The notes under the pieces are model-generated. The model was not told the DNA's origin. It did not search any database and was given only the letters and a program-made list of their open reading frames with translations. Positions 52,701 through 63,510 of a DNA stretch of 64,000 nucleotides are shown here, in pieces. The translations under genes and the position numbers were made by a program. This DNA is from Macrostomum hystrix (taxonomy: Eukaryota; Platyhelminthes; Macrostomidae), in contig CATNEN010000025.1 of the NCBI GenBank assembly GCA_950097015.1, forward strand, positions 7,916,001 to 7,980,000. Direction: 5' to 3'. Within the stretch, counting starts at the first letter, position 1. Every line of letters begins with the position of its first letter.

Positions 52701-55700
52701 ATGAGACACGGCAGAGATGAGACACGGCAGAGATGAGACACGGCAGAGATGAGACACGGGAGTGATGAGACACGGGAGTGATGAGACACGGGAGTGATGA
52801 GACACGGGAGTGATGAGACACGGGAGTGATGAGACACGGGAGAGATGAGACACGGGAGAGATGAGACACGGGAGAGATGAGACTCTGGAGAGATGAGACA
52901 CGGGAGAGATGAGACACGGGAGAGATGAGACTCTGGAGAGATGAGACACGGGAGAGATGAGACATTGGAGAGATGAGACACGGCAGAGATGAGACACGGC
53001 AGAGATGAGACACGGCAGAGATGAGACACGGGAGTGATGAGACACGGGAGTGATGAGACACGGGAGTGATGAGACACGGGAGTGATGAGACACGGGAGTG
53101 ATGAGACACGGGAGAGATGAGACACGGGAGAGATGAGACACGGGAGAGATGAGACTCTGGAGAGATGAGACACGGGAGAGATGAGACATTGGAGAGATGA
53201 GACACGGCAGAGATGAGACACGGCAGAGATGAGACACGGCAGAGATGAGACACGGGAGTGATGAGACACGGGAGTGATGAGACACGGGAGTGATGAGACA
53301 CGGGAGTGATGAGACACGGGAGAGATGAGACACGGGAGAGATGAGACACGGCAGAGATGAGACACAGGAGAGATGAGACACGGGAGAGATGAGACACGGG
53401 AGAGATGAGACACGGGAGTGATGAGACAGGGGAGAGATGAGACACGGCAGAGATAAGACACGGGAGAGATGAGACACGGGAGAGATGAGACTCTGGAGAG
53501 ATGAGACACGGGAGAGATGAGACATTGGAGAGATGAGACACGGCAGAGATGAGACACGGCAGAGATGAGACACAGGAGAGATGAGACACGGGAGAGATGA
53601 GACACGGGAGAGATGAGACACGGGAGTGATGAGACACGGGAGAGATGAGACACGGGAGAGATGAGACTCTGGAGAGATGAGACACAGGAGAGATGAGACA
53701 CGGGAGTGATGAGACACGGGAGAGATGAGACACGGGAGAGATGAGACATTGGAGAGATGAGACACGGGAGAGATGAGACACGGGAGAGATGATACACGGG
53801 AGAGATGAGACACGGCAGAGATGAGACACGGGAGAGATGAGACACGGGAGAGATGAGACACGGGAGAGATGAGACACGGGAGAGATGAGACAAGGGAGAG
53901 ATGAAACACGGGAGAGATGAGACACGGGAGAGATGAGACACGGGAGAGATGAGACACGGGAGAGATGAGACACGGGAGAGATGAGACACGGGAGAGATGA
54001 GACATGGGGGGAGATGAGACACGGGAGAGATGAGACACGGCAGAGATGAGACACGGGAGAGATGAGACACGGCAGAGATAAGACACGGGAGAGATGAGAC
54101 ACGGGAGAGATGAGACTCTGGAGAGATGAGACACGGGAGAGATGAGACATTGGAGAGATGAGACACGGCAGAGATGAGACACGGCAGAGATGAGACACGG
54201 CAGAGATGAGACACGGGAGTGATGAGACACGGGAGTGATGAGACACGGGAGTGATGAGACACGGGAGTGATGAGACACGGGAGTGATGAGACACGGGAGA
54301 GATGAGACACGGGAGAGATGAGACACGGGAGAGATGAGACTCTGGAGAGATGAGACACGGGAGAGATGAGACACGGGAGAGATGAGACTCTGGAGAGATG
54401 AGACACGGGAGAGATGAGACATTGGAGAGATGAGACACGGCAGAGATGAGACACGGCAGAGATGAGACACGGCAGAGATGAGACACGGGAGTGATGAGAC
54501 ACGGGAGTGATGAGACACGGGAGTGATGAGACACGGGAGTGATGAGACACGGGAGTGATGAGACACGGGAGAGATGAGACACGGGAGAGATGAGACACGG
54601 GAGAGATGAGACTCTGGAGAGATGAGACACGGGAGAGATGAGACATTGGAGAGATGAGACACGGCAGAGATGAGACACGGCAGAGATGAGACACGGCAGA
54701 GATGAGACACGGGAGTGATGAGACACGGGAGTGATGAGACACGGGAGTGATGAGACACGGGAGTGATGAGACACGGGAGAGATGAGACACGGGAGAGATG
54801 AGACACGGGGGAGATGAGACACGGGAGAGAAGAGACACGGGAGAGATGAGACACGGGAGTGATGAGACACGGGAGTGATGAGACAGGGGAGAGATGAGAC
54901 AGGGGAGAGATGAGACACGGGAGAGATGAGACACGGGGGAGATGAGACACGGGAGAGATGAGACAAGGGAGAGTTGAAACACGGGAGAGATGAGACACGG
55001 GAGAGATGAGACACGGGAGAGATGATACACGGGAGAGATGAGACACGGCAGAGATGAGACACGGCAGAGATGAGACACGGGAGAGATGAGACACGGGAGA
55101 GATGAGACACGGGAGAGATGAGACAAGGGAGAGATGAAACACGGGAGAGATGAGACACGGGAGAGATGAGACACGGGAGAGATGAGACTCTGGAGAGATG
55201 AGACACGGGAGAGATGAGACACGGGAGAGATGAGACTCTGGAGAGATGAGACACGGGAGAGATGAGACATTGGAGAGATGAGACACGGCAGAGATGAGAC
55301 ACGGCAGAGATGAGACACGGCAGAGATGAGACACGGGAGTGATGAGACACGGGAGTGATGAGACACGGGAGTGATGAGACACGGGAGTGATGAGACACGG
55401 GAGTGATGAGACACGGGAGAGATGAGACACGGGAGAGATGAGACACGGGAGAGATGAGACTCTGGAGAGATGAGACACGGGAGAGATGAGACATTGGAGA
55501 GATGAGACACGGCAGAGATGAGACACGGCAGAGATGAGACACGGCAGAGATGAGACACGGGAGTGATGAGACACGGGAGTGATGAGACACGGGAGTGATG
55601 AGACACGGGAGTGATGAGACACGGGAGAGATGAGACACGGGAGAGATGAGACACGGGGGAGATGAGACACGGGAGAGAAGAGACACGGGAGAGATGAGAC

Positions 55701-56168
55701 ACGGGAGTGATGAGACACGGGAGTGATGAGACAGGGGAGAGATGAGACAGGGGAGAGATGAGACACGGGAGAGATGAGACACGGGGGAGATGAGACACGG
55801 GAGAGATGAGACAAGGGAGAGTTGAAACACGGGAGAGATGAGACACGGGAGAGATGAGACACGGGAGAGATGATACACGGGAGAGATGAGACACGGCAGA
55901 GATGAGACACGGGAGAGATGAGACACGGGAGAGATGAGACACGGGAGAGATGAGACACGGGAGAGATGAGACAAGGGAGAGATGAAACACGGGAGAGATG
56001 AGACACGGGAGAGATGAGACACGGGAGAGATGAGACACGGGAGAGATGAGACACGGGAGAGATGAGACACGGGAGAGATGAGACACGGGAGAGATGAGAC
56101 ACGGGAGAGATGAGACACGGGAGAGATGAGACACGGGAGAGATGAGACACGGCAGAGATGAGACACGG
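49800..56168. repeat. 6.4-kb satellite of a 16-bp unit with higher-order structure
   Basis: About 398 copies of ATGAGACACGGGAGAG, with recurrent variants CGGCAGAG, CGGGAGTG, ATTGGAGAG, ACTCTGGAG and ACAAGGGAG arranged in fixed orders. Rare markers repeat at long distance. The 17-bp CATGGGGGGAGAT form is at 50721, 52546 and 54003 (1825 and 1457 apart). AAGAGAC is at 54830 and 55679 (849 apart), and GTTGAAAC at 54973 and 55821 (848 apart). Because 16 is not a multiple of three, all three minus frames encode the same 16-residue SHLSRVSSLPCLISPV repeat and stay open for more than 2100 codons. Confidence 0.98.
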
Positions 56169-57204
56169 AGATGACTTTGATAGTGTTAAACTGATAAGGT
56201 ATGATATAAAACGAATCAAATTTGAACCACAGCTCGAATTTCTAGTTAATTAGCCTAATTGCTTCTATTTTTCGCGCCTTCGTTGAAAATTTCGAACGGA
56301 AAACTCAGGCCTTTGAAGCAGCGGCGGCGCAACTCTGCTTGAATTAAGAAGCAAAAATAACAAGACAATTAATATGAGAAGTGGACACGCTTGGAGACCA
56401 CTTCTCACTTCCATGAGAGTTTCCTACGGTATCCAATCAGCTAACAACTGGCCCTGTTCGACTATTGAGAACTTTGGCGAGAGTTGCATCCCCAAGGGTC
56501 TCTTAGTCTTTTTCTCACCAGCCTCAACTCATTCTTAATTATCGGTAGGGGGGCCCTCAGCACTAGAATTTGCTTGGTTGTGAAGGAGCGAGTGAGTGAG
56601 GGAGCTAAGGGTGGGCAGGTCGATCCTATAGCTTGTAGAGTTGTAGACTAACTATATAAGGCATAGCTGAATGATGACACTTCACACTTCACGCATTTCT
56701 CACTCTCTACAGAGGCTACAGTCAAAGTCAATGATTTTATTTCGTTCCTCTAATGAGGCAAAGAGAGAGAGAGCGCCAGTGTCTTCTACTTCCCAATATC
56801 CCAGACTCCCAGAAAATTTCTATGAAATTCGAGTCAGATTGAGATCAAACTCTGCAGAAGACTCCACAAGAAAAATTGATCGACAAAGTCTGACATGAGA
56901 TTGAAATTCGCATTGTGTTAAGTTAGCAGTGCGTGATTACACGCTCATAGTTTGATAGTTCAAAATCTCTGGGACAGAACAGTTTTTGAAACTTTAGCCC
57001 GCGAACTCACAGCATCGCCTTGGGGTCTTTTTTGAATAAAAATGAGGGCTTTCAAGAGATCAAGATCAAAATTGAATCCTCATTAGTGGCTGATTCACGA
57101 AAAAATGTTAAGAAATATGAACCCCTATTTGGGATGACGAAAAATTCATAACTCCTAGTGAGTGAGGACTTCTTCGTAGGACTGATTGAAGCTCGTGAAT
57201 TTCA
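56169..57204. other. Spacer, no gene seen
   Basis: About 1 kb of unique AT-rich DNA. A 75-codon plus frame (56671-56898) has no recognisable domain. Confidence 0.5.
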
Positions 57205-57820
57205 CCTAAAATCTGCTACCATCCCCTGAACCTTCAGTGCCTCAGCTCCTACCATCCCCTTAACCTTCAGTGCCTCAGCTCCTACCATCCCCTTAACCTT
57301 CAGTGCCTCGGCTCCTACCATTCCCTGAACCTTCAGTGCCTCAGCTGCTACCATCCCCTTAACCTTCAGTGCCTCAGCTCCTACCATCCCCTTAACCTTC
57401 AGTGCCTCGGCTCCTACCATTCCCTGAACCTTCATTGCCTCAGCTGCTACCATCCCCTTAACCTTCAGTGCCTCAGCTGCTACCATTCCCTGAACCTTCA
57501 TTGCCTCAGCTGCTACCATCCCCTTAACCTTCAGTGCCTCAGCTGCTACCATCCCCTTAACCTTCAGTGCCTCGGCTCCTACCATTCCCTGAACCTTCAT
57601 TGCCTCAGTTGCTACCATCCCCTGAACCTTCAGTGCCTCAGCTGCTACCATCCCCTTAACCTTCAGTGCCTCAGCTGCTACCATCCCCTTAACCTTCAGT
57701 GCCTCAGCTGCTACCATCCCCTGAACCTTCAGTGCCTCAGCTGCTACCATCCCCTGAACCTTCAGTGCCTCAGCTGCTACCATCCCCTGAACCTTCAGGT
57801 TCTCAGCTCCTACCATCCCC
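57205..57820 (-). repeat. 33-bp array encoding an 11-residue repeat in one frame
   Basis: About 18 copies of a 33-bp unit, GCCTCAGCTGCTACCATCCC plus CTTAACCTTCAGT. The minus frame 57202-57870 (222 codons) starts with 17 unique residues, MLFKDDYIRVHWLKLIL, then repeats G-M-V-A/G-A-E-A-L/M-K-V-Q/K and ends ADFR. An 11-residue amphipathic period recalls LEA-type or apolipoprotein-like repeats. Variation between copies is mostly amino-acid changing, which fits neutral minisatellite drift, so coding status is open. Confidence 0.85.
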
Positions 57821-58514
57821 AATATCAGCTTCAGCCAGTGAACCCTGATATAATCGTCCTTAAAGAGCAATGAACAATTCTCGTGCCGATCAATGACCCA
57901 GAAATTAGTGTGTCCTCAGGGCATAGAAAGTTTCACACCTCTTTGAATGATTCGGGCTACAGTCGATCAGTGACCCATGCGAGACAGCTGCGACATGGGG
58001 CTTCTAAATTCAGTTTTTTGGCCCGAATACGAAATAATACTCCGACTAGGACCGGGCATGAGCAGATGACTCAATCAGGGCAGGTTGGCGAGCTTGATCG
58101 AGCGGAAAGACGTCATACTTACCCAACCCCCGACCCCAGAGTCCACTGCCATCGGCATCATTCGCGTCCCACGCACCCACCCCACTCCGTCGAAGACTGC
58201 TGACAAATTAATATCGAGGCCAAGATCTATAGAGGAATTCTTCTGTTGGGACATTCCTAGAAGGCCTAGCATCTACTGGATGGGGTCAGTCTCTATAGTC
58301 AAGAAGCCCTTCCCTGATTGCTAGGGGCCTGGCCACAGGGAGCGCAGCTTTTCGGTTGCGTCATCAGGGCGATGATGCGCCGTAGTGGAGCGATTCAGCG
58401 ACCGCTAAACTAAACAGGCCTGCTGTGGATGAGAAAGTAAGTGGGCCGATTAAGATGACAGCTGCGGCCAATATGGAAATGGGACACTAATGGACTGTGG
58501 GACTTGCGGAATGA
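57821..58514. other. Spacer with one candidate exon
   Basis: About 690 bases. It has a GC-rich island at 58090-58200 and a segment at 58420-58460 (GGATGAGAAAGTAAGTGGGC) that faintly resembles the body of SINE family 1. Confidence 0.45.
58123..58196 (-). CDS. Candidate internal exon, unrecognised
   Basis: On the minus strand a consensus donor GTAAGTATG directly follows position 58123, and an acceptor AATTTGTCAGCAG precedes 58196. The 74 bases between are GC-rich and read FDGVGWVRGTRMMPMAVDSG then VGGW in the frame open through both signals. I do not recognise the protein. No partner exon was found, so this rests on splice signals and base composition only. Confidence 0.25.
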
Positions 58515-59170
58515 GGAATCGAGAGGGAGAGGGAGAGAGGGAGAGGAGAGGGAGAGGGAGAGGGAGAGAGGCAGAGGGAGAGGGAAAGAGTGAGAGGGAG
58601 AGAGAGAGGGAGAGGCAGAGAGGGAGAGGGAGAGGGAAAGAGGGAGAGGGAGAGGGAGAGGGAGAGGGAGAGGGAGAGAGGCAGAGGGAGAGGGAAAGAG
58701 GGAGAGGGAGAGGGAGAGGGAGAGGGAGAGGGAGAGGAAGAGGGAGAGAGAAAGAGGGAGAGAGAAAGAGGGAGAGAGAAAGAGGGAGAGGGGAAGAGGA
58801 AGAGGGAGAGGGAGAGAGAAAGAGGGAGAGGAAGAGGGAGAGGGGAAGAGGAAGAGGGAGAGGGAGAGGGAGAGGGAGAGGGGGAGGGAGAGGGAGAGAG
58901 GGAGAGGGAGAGAGGGAGAGGGAAAGAGGAAGAGAGAAAGAGGGAGAGGGAGAGGGAGAGGGGAAGAGGAAGAGGGAGAGGGAGAGGGAGAGGGAGAGGG
59001 AGAGGGAGAGAGGAAGAGGGGGAGGGAGAGGGAGAGAGGGAGAGGGAGAGAGGGAAAGAGGAAGAGAGAAAGAGGGAGAGGGAGAGGAAGAGAAAAAGAG
59101 GGAGAGGAAGAGGGAGATGGGAAGAGGAAGAGGGAGAGGGAGAGAGGGAGAGGAGGAGAAGAAGAAGAGG
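58515..59170. repeat. GAGAGG-type purine array
   Basis: About 650 bases of GAGAGG and GAAAGAGG/GAAGAGG modules, plus strand almost pure purine. It uses the same hexamer as the blocks at 40556-40690 and 40848-41065. Long frames on both strands are artefacts. Confidence 0.96.
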
Positions 59171-60001
59171 GAGCCAATAAAGAAACGGAATGAGCGGATA
59201 AGAGGAATGGTATTGTGTTTTAAAAACTTAAACTTAAAATTTAAAAACAATTTTAAACAAAGCTTTCAACAATGAAAAATTCAAAAGAAATCGAAAGGGA
59301 AGTCTTAAAATTTGTTTTTTTTCACATTGTTCAACCCGCATTCAATTTACGCAGCTGAGGTCGGGTGACAAAACTCTCTACTCAAGTCTCCAACATTGCT
59401 CAACAGAGCCCGGGTCTACGGAAAAGAATCACAGCGTGTGTCTGGAGAGAACAGGCGGCCCCGCCTTTGTGAACCTCCAGACAGAAAAAAAACACAAAAT
59501 TTCAGCCTTCAAACGCGCCGCTAATGTGATTTGAACACTATAGTCATAGGGGCATTGAAACCATTCAAAATGCGTATGGCACCAGGGAGGAAAAATTCTC
59601 AAATTGATAAAATTCAGTTTCTCCTATTGTCCGCACGCGATCTTCATCAGCAGGTTGACCTTTACAATTTCCAGTGGCTGCAGTTACAATATTGGCGCCC
59701 ATACCATTGCCTTTGATGTAGGATTCTTTATCTCCAATTAGTATATATATTTCTTTCTGGGGGTCGGTTGAGAAATTAGACTGGCGATTGAGAAGGTGAG
59801 AAATCCACTCTGGCTGAGGTGGGGGAGGGCAGGCACTTACACTCCCAGGCACTTCATCATCCCTTGTCGGAACTCAAACTAACTCAAAAGACACCTGTGA
59901 ATTTTCTAATGCATCATTTAGCAGCTGAGTTCTGGTCTGAAGAATTTTTTGTAATGAAACTTTCACTAGGAAAAATTGCGATTATAAATTTTCTTTCACA
60001 G
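59171..60001. other. Spacer with candidate exon on the minus strand
   Basis: About 830 bases of unique DNA between a purine array and the candidate exon at 60002. See 59565-59756 for the only coding-like frame. Confidence 0.45.
59565..59756 (-). CDS. Candidate terminal exon, unrecognised
   Basis: A strong acceptor, TTTCTCAACCGACCCCCAG, precedes 59756 on the minus strand. From there the frame reads KEIYILIGDKESYIKGNGMG and on for 63 codons to a TGA at 59565-59567. Composition is mixed and protein-like. No domain recognised and no upstream exon located. The stretch also holds a degenerate CTGATGA...GAAAC pair, so it may instead be a mobile-element relic. Confidence 0.2.
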   Translation of the reverse strand, partial: KEIYILIGDKESYIKGNGMGANIVTAATGNCKGQPADEDRVRTIGETEFYQFENFSSLVPYAF

Positions 60002-60106
60002 ATGTACCGGCCGATATTTATACCTGAGTGTGGCAGCTCACTGCTCCTACCCATGGATCAGTTGGGTACCGCTTGTGTGAGACAGCACGGCTGCGTATCA
60101 CCCAGG
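60002..60106 (+). CDS. Candidate internal exon, 35 codons, unrecognised
   Basis: A canonical acceptor, AAATTTTCTTTCACAG, ends at 60001, and a consensus donor AGG|GTGAGT starts at 60107. The 105 bases between are GC-richer than their surroundings and read MYRPIFIPECGSSLLLPMDQ then LGTACVRQHGCVSPR with phase 0 at both ends. Three Cys and the sharp borders look like a real exon. I cannot name the protein. The 23-bp array that follows would be in its intron. Confidence 0.4.
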
Positions 60107-60179
60107 GTGAGTTCCACATCCCATTTGCTGTTTTGCTGCTTTTTTAATTCTTCAAATTTTTAAGAGGTAGTCTCAAGTA

Positions 60180-60790
60180 GCTATTAAAGTATTTTCAGGT
60201 TAGTTCTTAAACCATACTCATGTAGTTCTCAAACTAGTCTCCTGTACTTCTCTAACTATTTTCAGGTTAGTTCTCAAGGTATTCTCAGACAGTTCTCACA
60301 CTAGTGTCAGGTTAGTTCTCAAACTCAGCTCATGTAGTTCTCAAACTATTCTCATATAGTTCTCAAACTATTCTCAGGTTAGTTCTCAAACTCAGCTCAT
60401 GTAGTTCTCAAACTATTCTCATATAGTTCTCAAACTATTCTCAGGTTAGTTCTCAAACTATTCTCATATAGTTCTCAAACTATTCTCAGGTTAGTTCTCA
60501 AACTATTCTCATATAGTTCTCAAACTATTCTCAGGTTAGTTCTCAAAGCATTCTCATGTAGTTCTCAAACTATTCTCAGGTTAGTTCTCAAAGTATTCTC
60601 ATGTAGTTCTCAAACTATTCTCAGGTTAGTTCTCAAAGCATTCTCAGGCAGTTCTCAAACTATTCTCAGGTTAGTTCTCAAACTACTCTCATATAGTTCT
60701 CAAAGTATTCTCATGTAGTTCTCAAACTATTCTCAGGTTAGTTCTCAAAGCATTCTCAGGCAGTTCTCAAAGCATTCTGAGGTTACTGTC
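60180..60790. repeat. 22-23-bp array
   Basis: About 26 copies of GTTCTCAAACTATTCTCAGG plus TTA, alternating with a 22-bp form ending CATATA, and with CATGTA and CAGGCA variants. The plus strand contains stops in some frames. Confidence 0.94.
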
Positions 60791-61254
60791 AAACTATTCT
60801 AAGGTAGTTGAAAATATACTCGAGAAGCAATAATATTTAAAATGATGGTACTCAAAGCAGATTCAGTTTTCATGAAACAGCGGTTACAAAAAGGAAGTCA
60901 AGATAATACTTCATATACTATTGCGCGCGCTAAGCTAATTCTCATACAGCCAAACACTAAAAGGTTGAGGGGTTTTTAAACAATATTTTTGTGGAAACAA
61001 AAATTGTTGTTTCCTAAAAAACTGAGTCTAACAATGCGAGACTGAACGAATGGAACTGAAACGCGTGATAACCGCTCTCGAGACAGAGGGAAAACTAAAG
61101 CTAGTTGGCTCTTTGACGCATTTTTTCAGCGATGACTGACAGGTGAAGTAAAAAGTATTTATCCTAACAGTTGAAGTGTGACTCGAGAGGTAAAGTGAGC
61201 TAAAAATGTCGTCCATTTTCTATTGGGATGCAATGTCTATCGTTAAGGTAGTAG
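60791..61254. other. Spacer, no gene seen
   Basis: About 460 bases of unique DNA; nothing recognised. Confidence 0.5.
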
Positions 61255-61735
61255 AGGCGGAGAGAGTGACAGAAGGGGTGGAGAGAGTGACAGATTGAGC
61301 GGAGAGTGACAGAAGGAGCGGAGAGTGACAGATTGAGCGGAGAGTGACAGAAGGGATGGAGAGAGTGACAGAAGGGGTGGAGAGAGTGACAGATTGAGCG
61401 GAGAGTGACAGAAGGGATGGAGAGAGTGACAGATTGAGCGGAGAGTGACAGAAGGGGTGGAGAGAGTGACAGAAGGAGCGGAGAGAGTGACAGAAGGGAT
61501 GGAGAGAGTGACAGATTGAGCGGAGAGTGACAGAAGGGGTGGAGAGAGTGACAGAAGGAGCGGAGAGAGTGACAGAAGGGGTGGAGAGAGTGACAGGAGC
61601 GGAGAGAGTGACAGAAGGAGCGGAGAGAGTGACAGAAGGGGTGGAGAGAGTGACAGAAGGGATGGAGAGAGTGACAGAAGGGATGGAGAGAGTGACAGAA
61701 GGGGCGGAGAGACTGGAGAAAAGGGGCGGAGAGAA
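61255..61735. repeat. 21/19-bp purine-rich array
   Basis: About 24 copies of GAGAGTGACAGAAGGGGTGG plus A, mixed with a 19-bp GTGACAGATTGAGCGGAGA form. Minus frames of 180-190 codons (LLSLSPPL-type) are artefacts. Confidence 0.95.
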
Positions 61736-62621
61736 GTGGAGGAGAGAGTAATGGCTTCAAAGTTTTCAAGGTGAGTAAGCACGAGGGTGTCGGGTATAAA
61801 ACAGTGTAGTCACCTACAACTTAGTCACAATATCGAGTTTGCTTGTCAGAACTATTCATACGAAGCGACATGCTCCCGGACCCAGCTCAATAATTAGCTA
61901 AATTTGAGTCTCTTAAAAGACAGAAATAAAACCCAACACCCACTTTCTCAGAGCTGAGAAAGCAAATAGGGTGTAATTTCCAAAAGCTTTAAAAATAGCA
62001 TCTGGCGGGTCGTTGCTGTCGTTGCCTGCTTTTATTTATTCGGCAGTTTCCTGGGCGGGATCCTCATCCTCATTTCATTTGTTTGCTTTATATAAGAGAA
62101 ACTGCTCTTCCTATTGGAATTATTTTACTCCCAGATGGGCGTGGCGGAAGGGGATCGAAAGGGAAAATTGGTGCTGGGGTGGGAGTTTTGGAACACACGC
62201 CCAATGAACAATGCGACACAGTCTATACTCAAACAAACACAATCAACGACTCAGAGAAAGCGTGCGCGATCATTTTGGGTCGAAACAAAAACAACACAAA
62301 ACAACTCTAGTAAGCAGTATTTGCTGTTGCTATGCCACTATGGAGTTCTGGATATACAAGAACCCGGAGAGACAGTTTTCCAGACAGGTGACAGCTAGTG
62401 ACAGGCTTCCTAGCAGTACTTTGGAGAATCTTGACTTAATTATTGAGTCATGACAAATTGAATTACGACCATCATAGATCTTGTTTGATGGGAAAGCTTT
62501 GATCTTTCGTTTGGAAATCGGGATACATATCTCCACAAATATGGTGTATTTTTTCATTGATCGAATTCACTAGCCATATAGTGTAAGTATTGAGAAGTAG
62601 TTTAGAAATACTAAACAATAA
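61736..62621. other. Spacer, no gene assigned
   Basis: About 890 bases. Near 62342-62390 a short frame, MEFWIYKNPERQFSRQ, ends at a CAG|GTGACA donor-like site. An overlapping second frame is equally protein-like, so I do not call an exon. Confidence 0.4.
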
Positions 62622-63510
62622 GTTTATGGGATCTGGGAAGTTTGTGGGATCTGGGAAGTTTGTGGGATCTGGGTAGTTTTTGGGATCTGGGAAGTTTGTG
62701 GGATCTGGGAAGTTTGTGGGATCTGGGAAGTTTGTGGGATCTGGGAAGTTTGTGGGATCTGGGAAGTTTATGGGATCTGGGAAGTTTGTGGGATCTGGGA
62801 AGTTTGTGGGATCTGGGAAGTTTGTGGGATCTATGAAGTTTGTGGGATCTGGGAAGTTTATGGGATCTGGGAAGTTTGTTGGATCAGGGAAGTTTGTGGG
62901 ATCTGGGAAGTTTGTGGGATCTATGAAGTTTGTGGGATCTATGAAGTTTATGGGATCTGGGAAGTTTGTGGGATCTGGGAAGTTTGTGGGATCGGGGAAG
63001 TTTGTGGGATCTATGAAGTTTGTGGGATCTGGAAAGTTTATGGGATCTGGAAAGTTAGTGATATCTGGGAATTTTGTGGGATCTAGGAAGTTTGTGGGAT
63101 CTGGGAAGTTTGTGGGATCTGGGTAGTTTTTGGGATCTGGGAAGTTTGTGGGATCTGGGAAGTTTGTGGGATCTGGGAAGTTTGTGGGATCTGGGAAGTT
63201 TGTGGGATCTGGGAAGTTTGTGGGATCTGGGAAGCTTGTGGGATCTGGGAAGTTTGTGGGATCTGGGAAGTTTGTGGGATCTGGGAAGTTTATGGGATCT
63301 GGGAAGTTTTTGGGATCTAGGAAGTTTATGGGATCTGGGAAGTTTAGGGGATCTAGGAAGTTTGTGGGATCTAGGAAGTTTATGGGATCTGGGAAGTTTA
63401 GGGGATCTGGGAAGTTTGTGGGATCTATGAAGTTTATGGGATCTGGGAAGTTTAGGGGATCTAGGAAGTTTGTGGGATCTATGAAGTTTATGGGATCTGG
63501 GAAGTTTAGC
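62622..63510. repeat. 18-bp array
   Basis: About 49 copies of GGGATCTGGGAAGTTTGT with CTATGAAG, CTAGGAAG and TTTATG variants. Plus frames give VGSGKF peptides and a minus frame of 349 codons (62472-63521) gives DPTNFP repeats with a unique 45-residue end. Both strands are open, so coding is not supported. Confidence 0.96.

Noticed and set aside
49765-56219. Three minus-strand frames of more than 2100 codons as giant proteins
   Set aside because: They are the same 16-bp satellite read in three phases; stop-free units explain the openness completely.
58340-58370. Hammerhead-like CTGATGA followed by CCGAAAA on the minus strand
   Set aside because: There are only seven bases between the core elements and no G-C pair to open helix II.
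58420-58460. A further SINE family 1 copy
   Set aside because: Only about 25 bases resemble the GATGAGAAAGTC body; no head or tail is present.
59617-59650. A second hammerhead: CTGATGA and GAAAC on the minus strand
   Set aside because: The intervening sequence has an imperfect GATCG/CGGAC stem and seven unpaired extra bases before GAAAC. At best it is a decayed relic.
62330-62400. First exon encoding MEFWIYKNPERQFSRQ with a GTGACA donor
   Set aside because: Another overlapping frame is equally protein-like, and no acceptor or partner exon was found.
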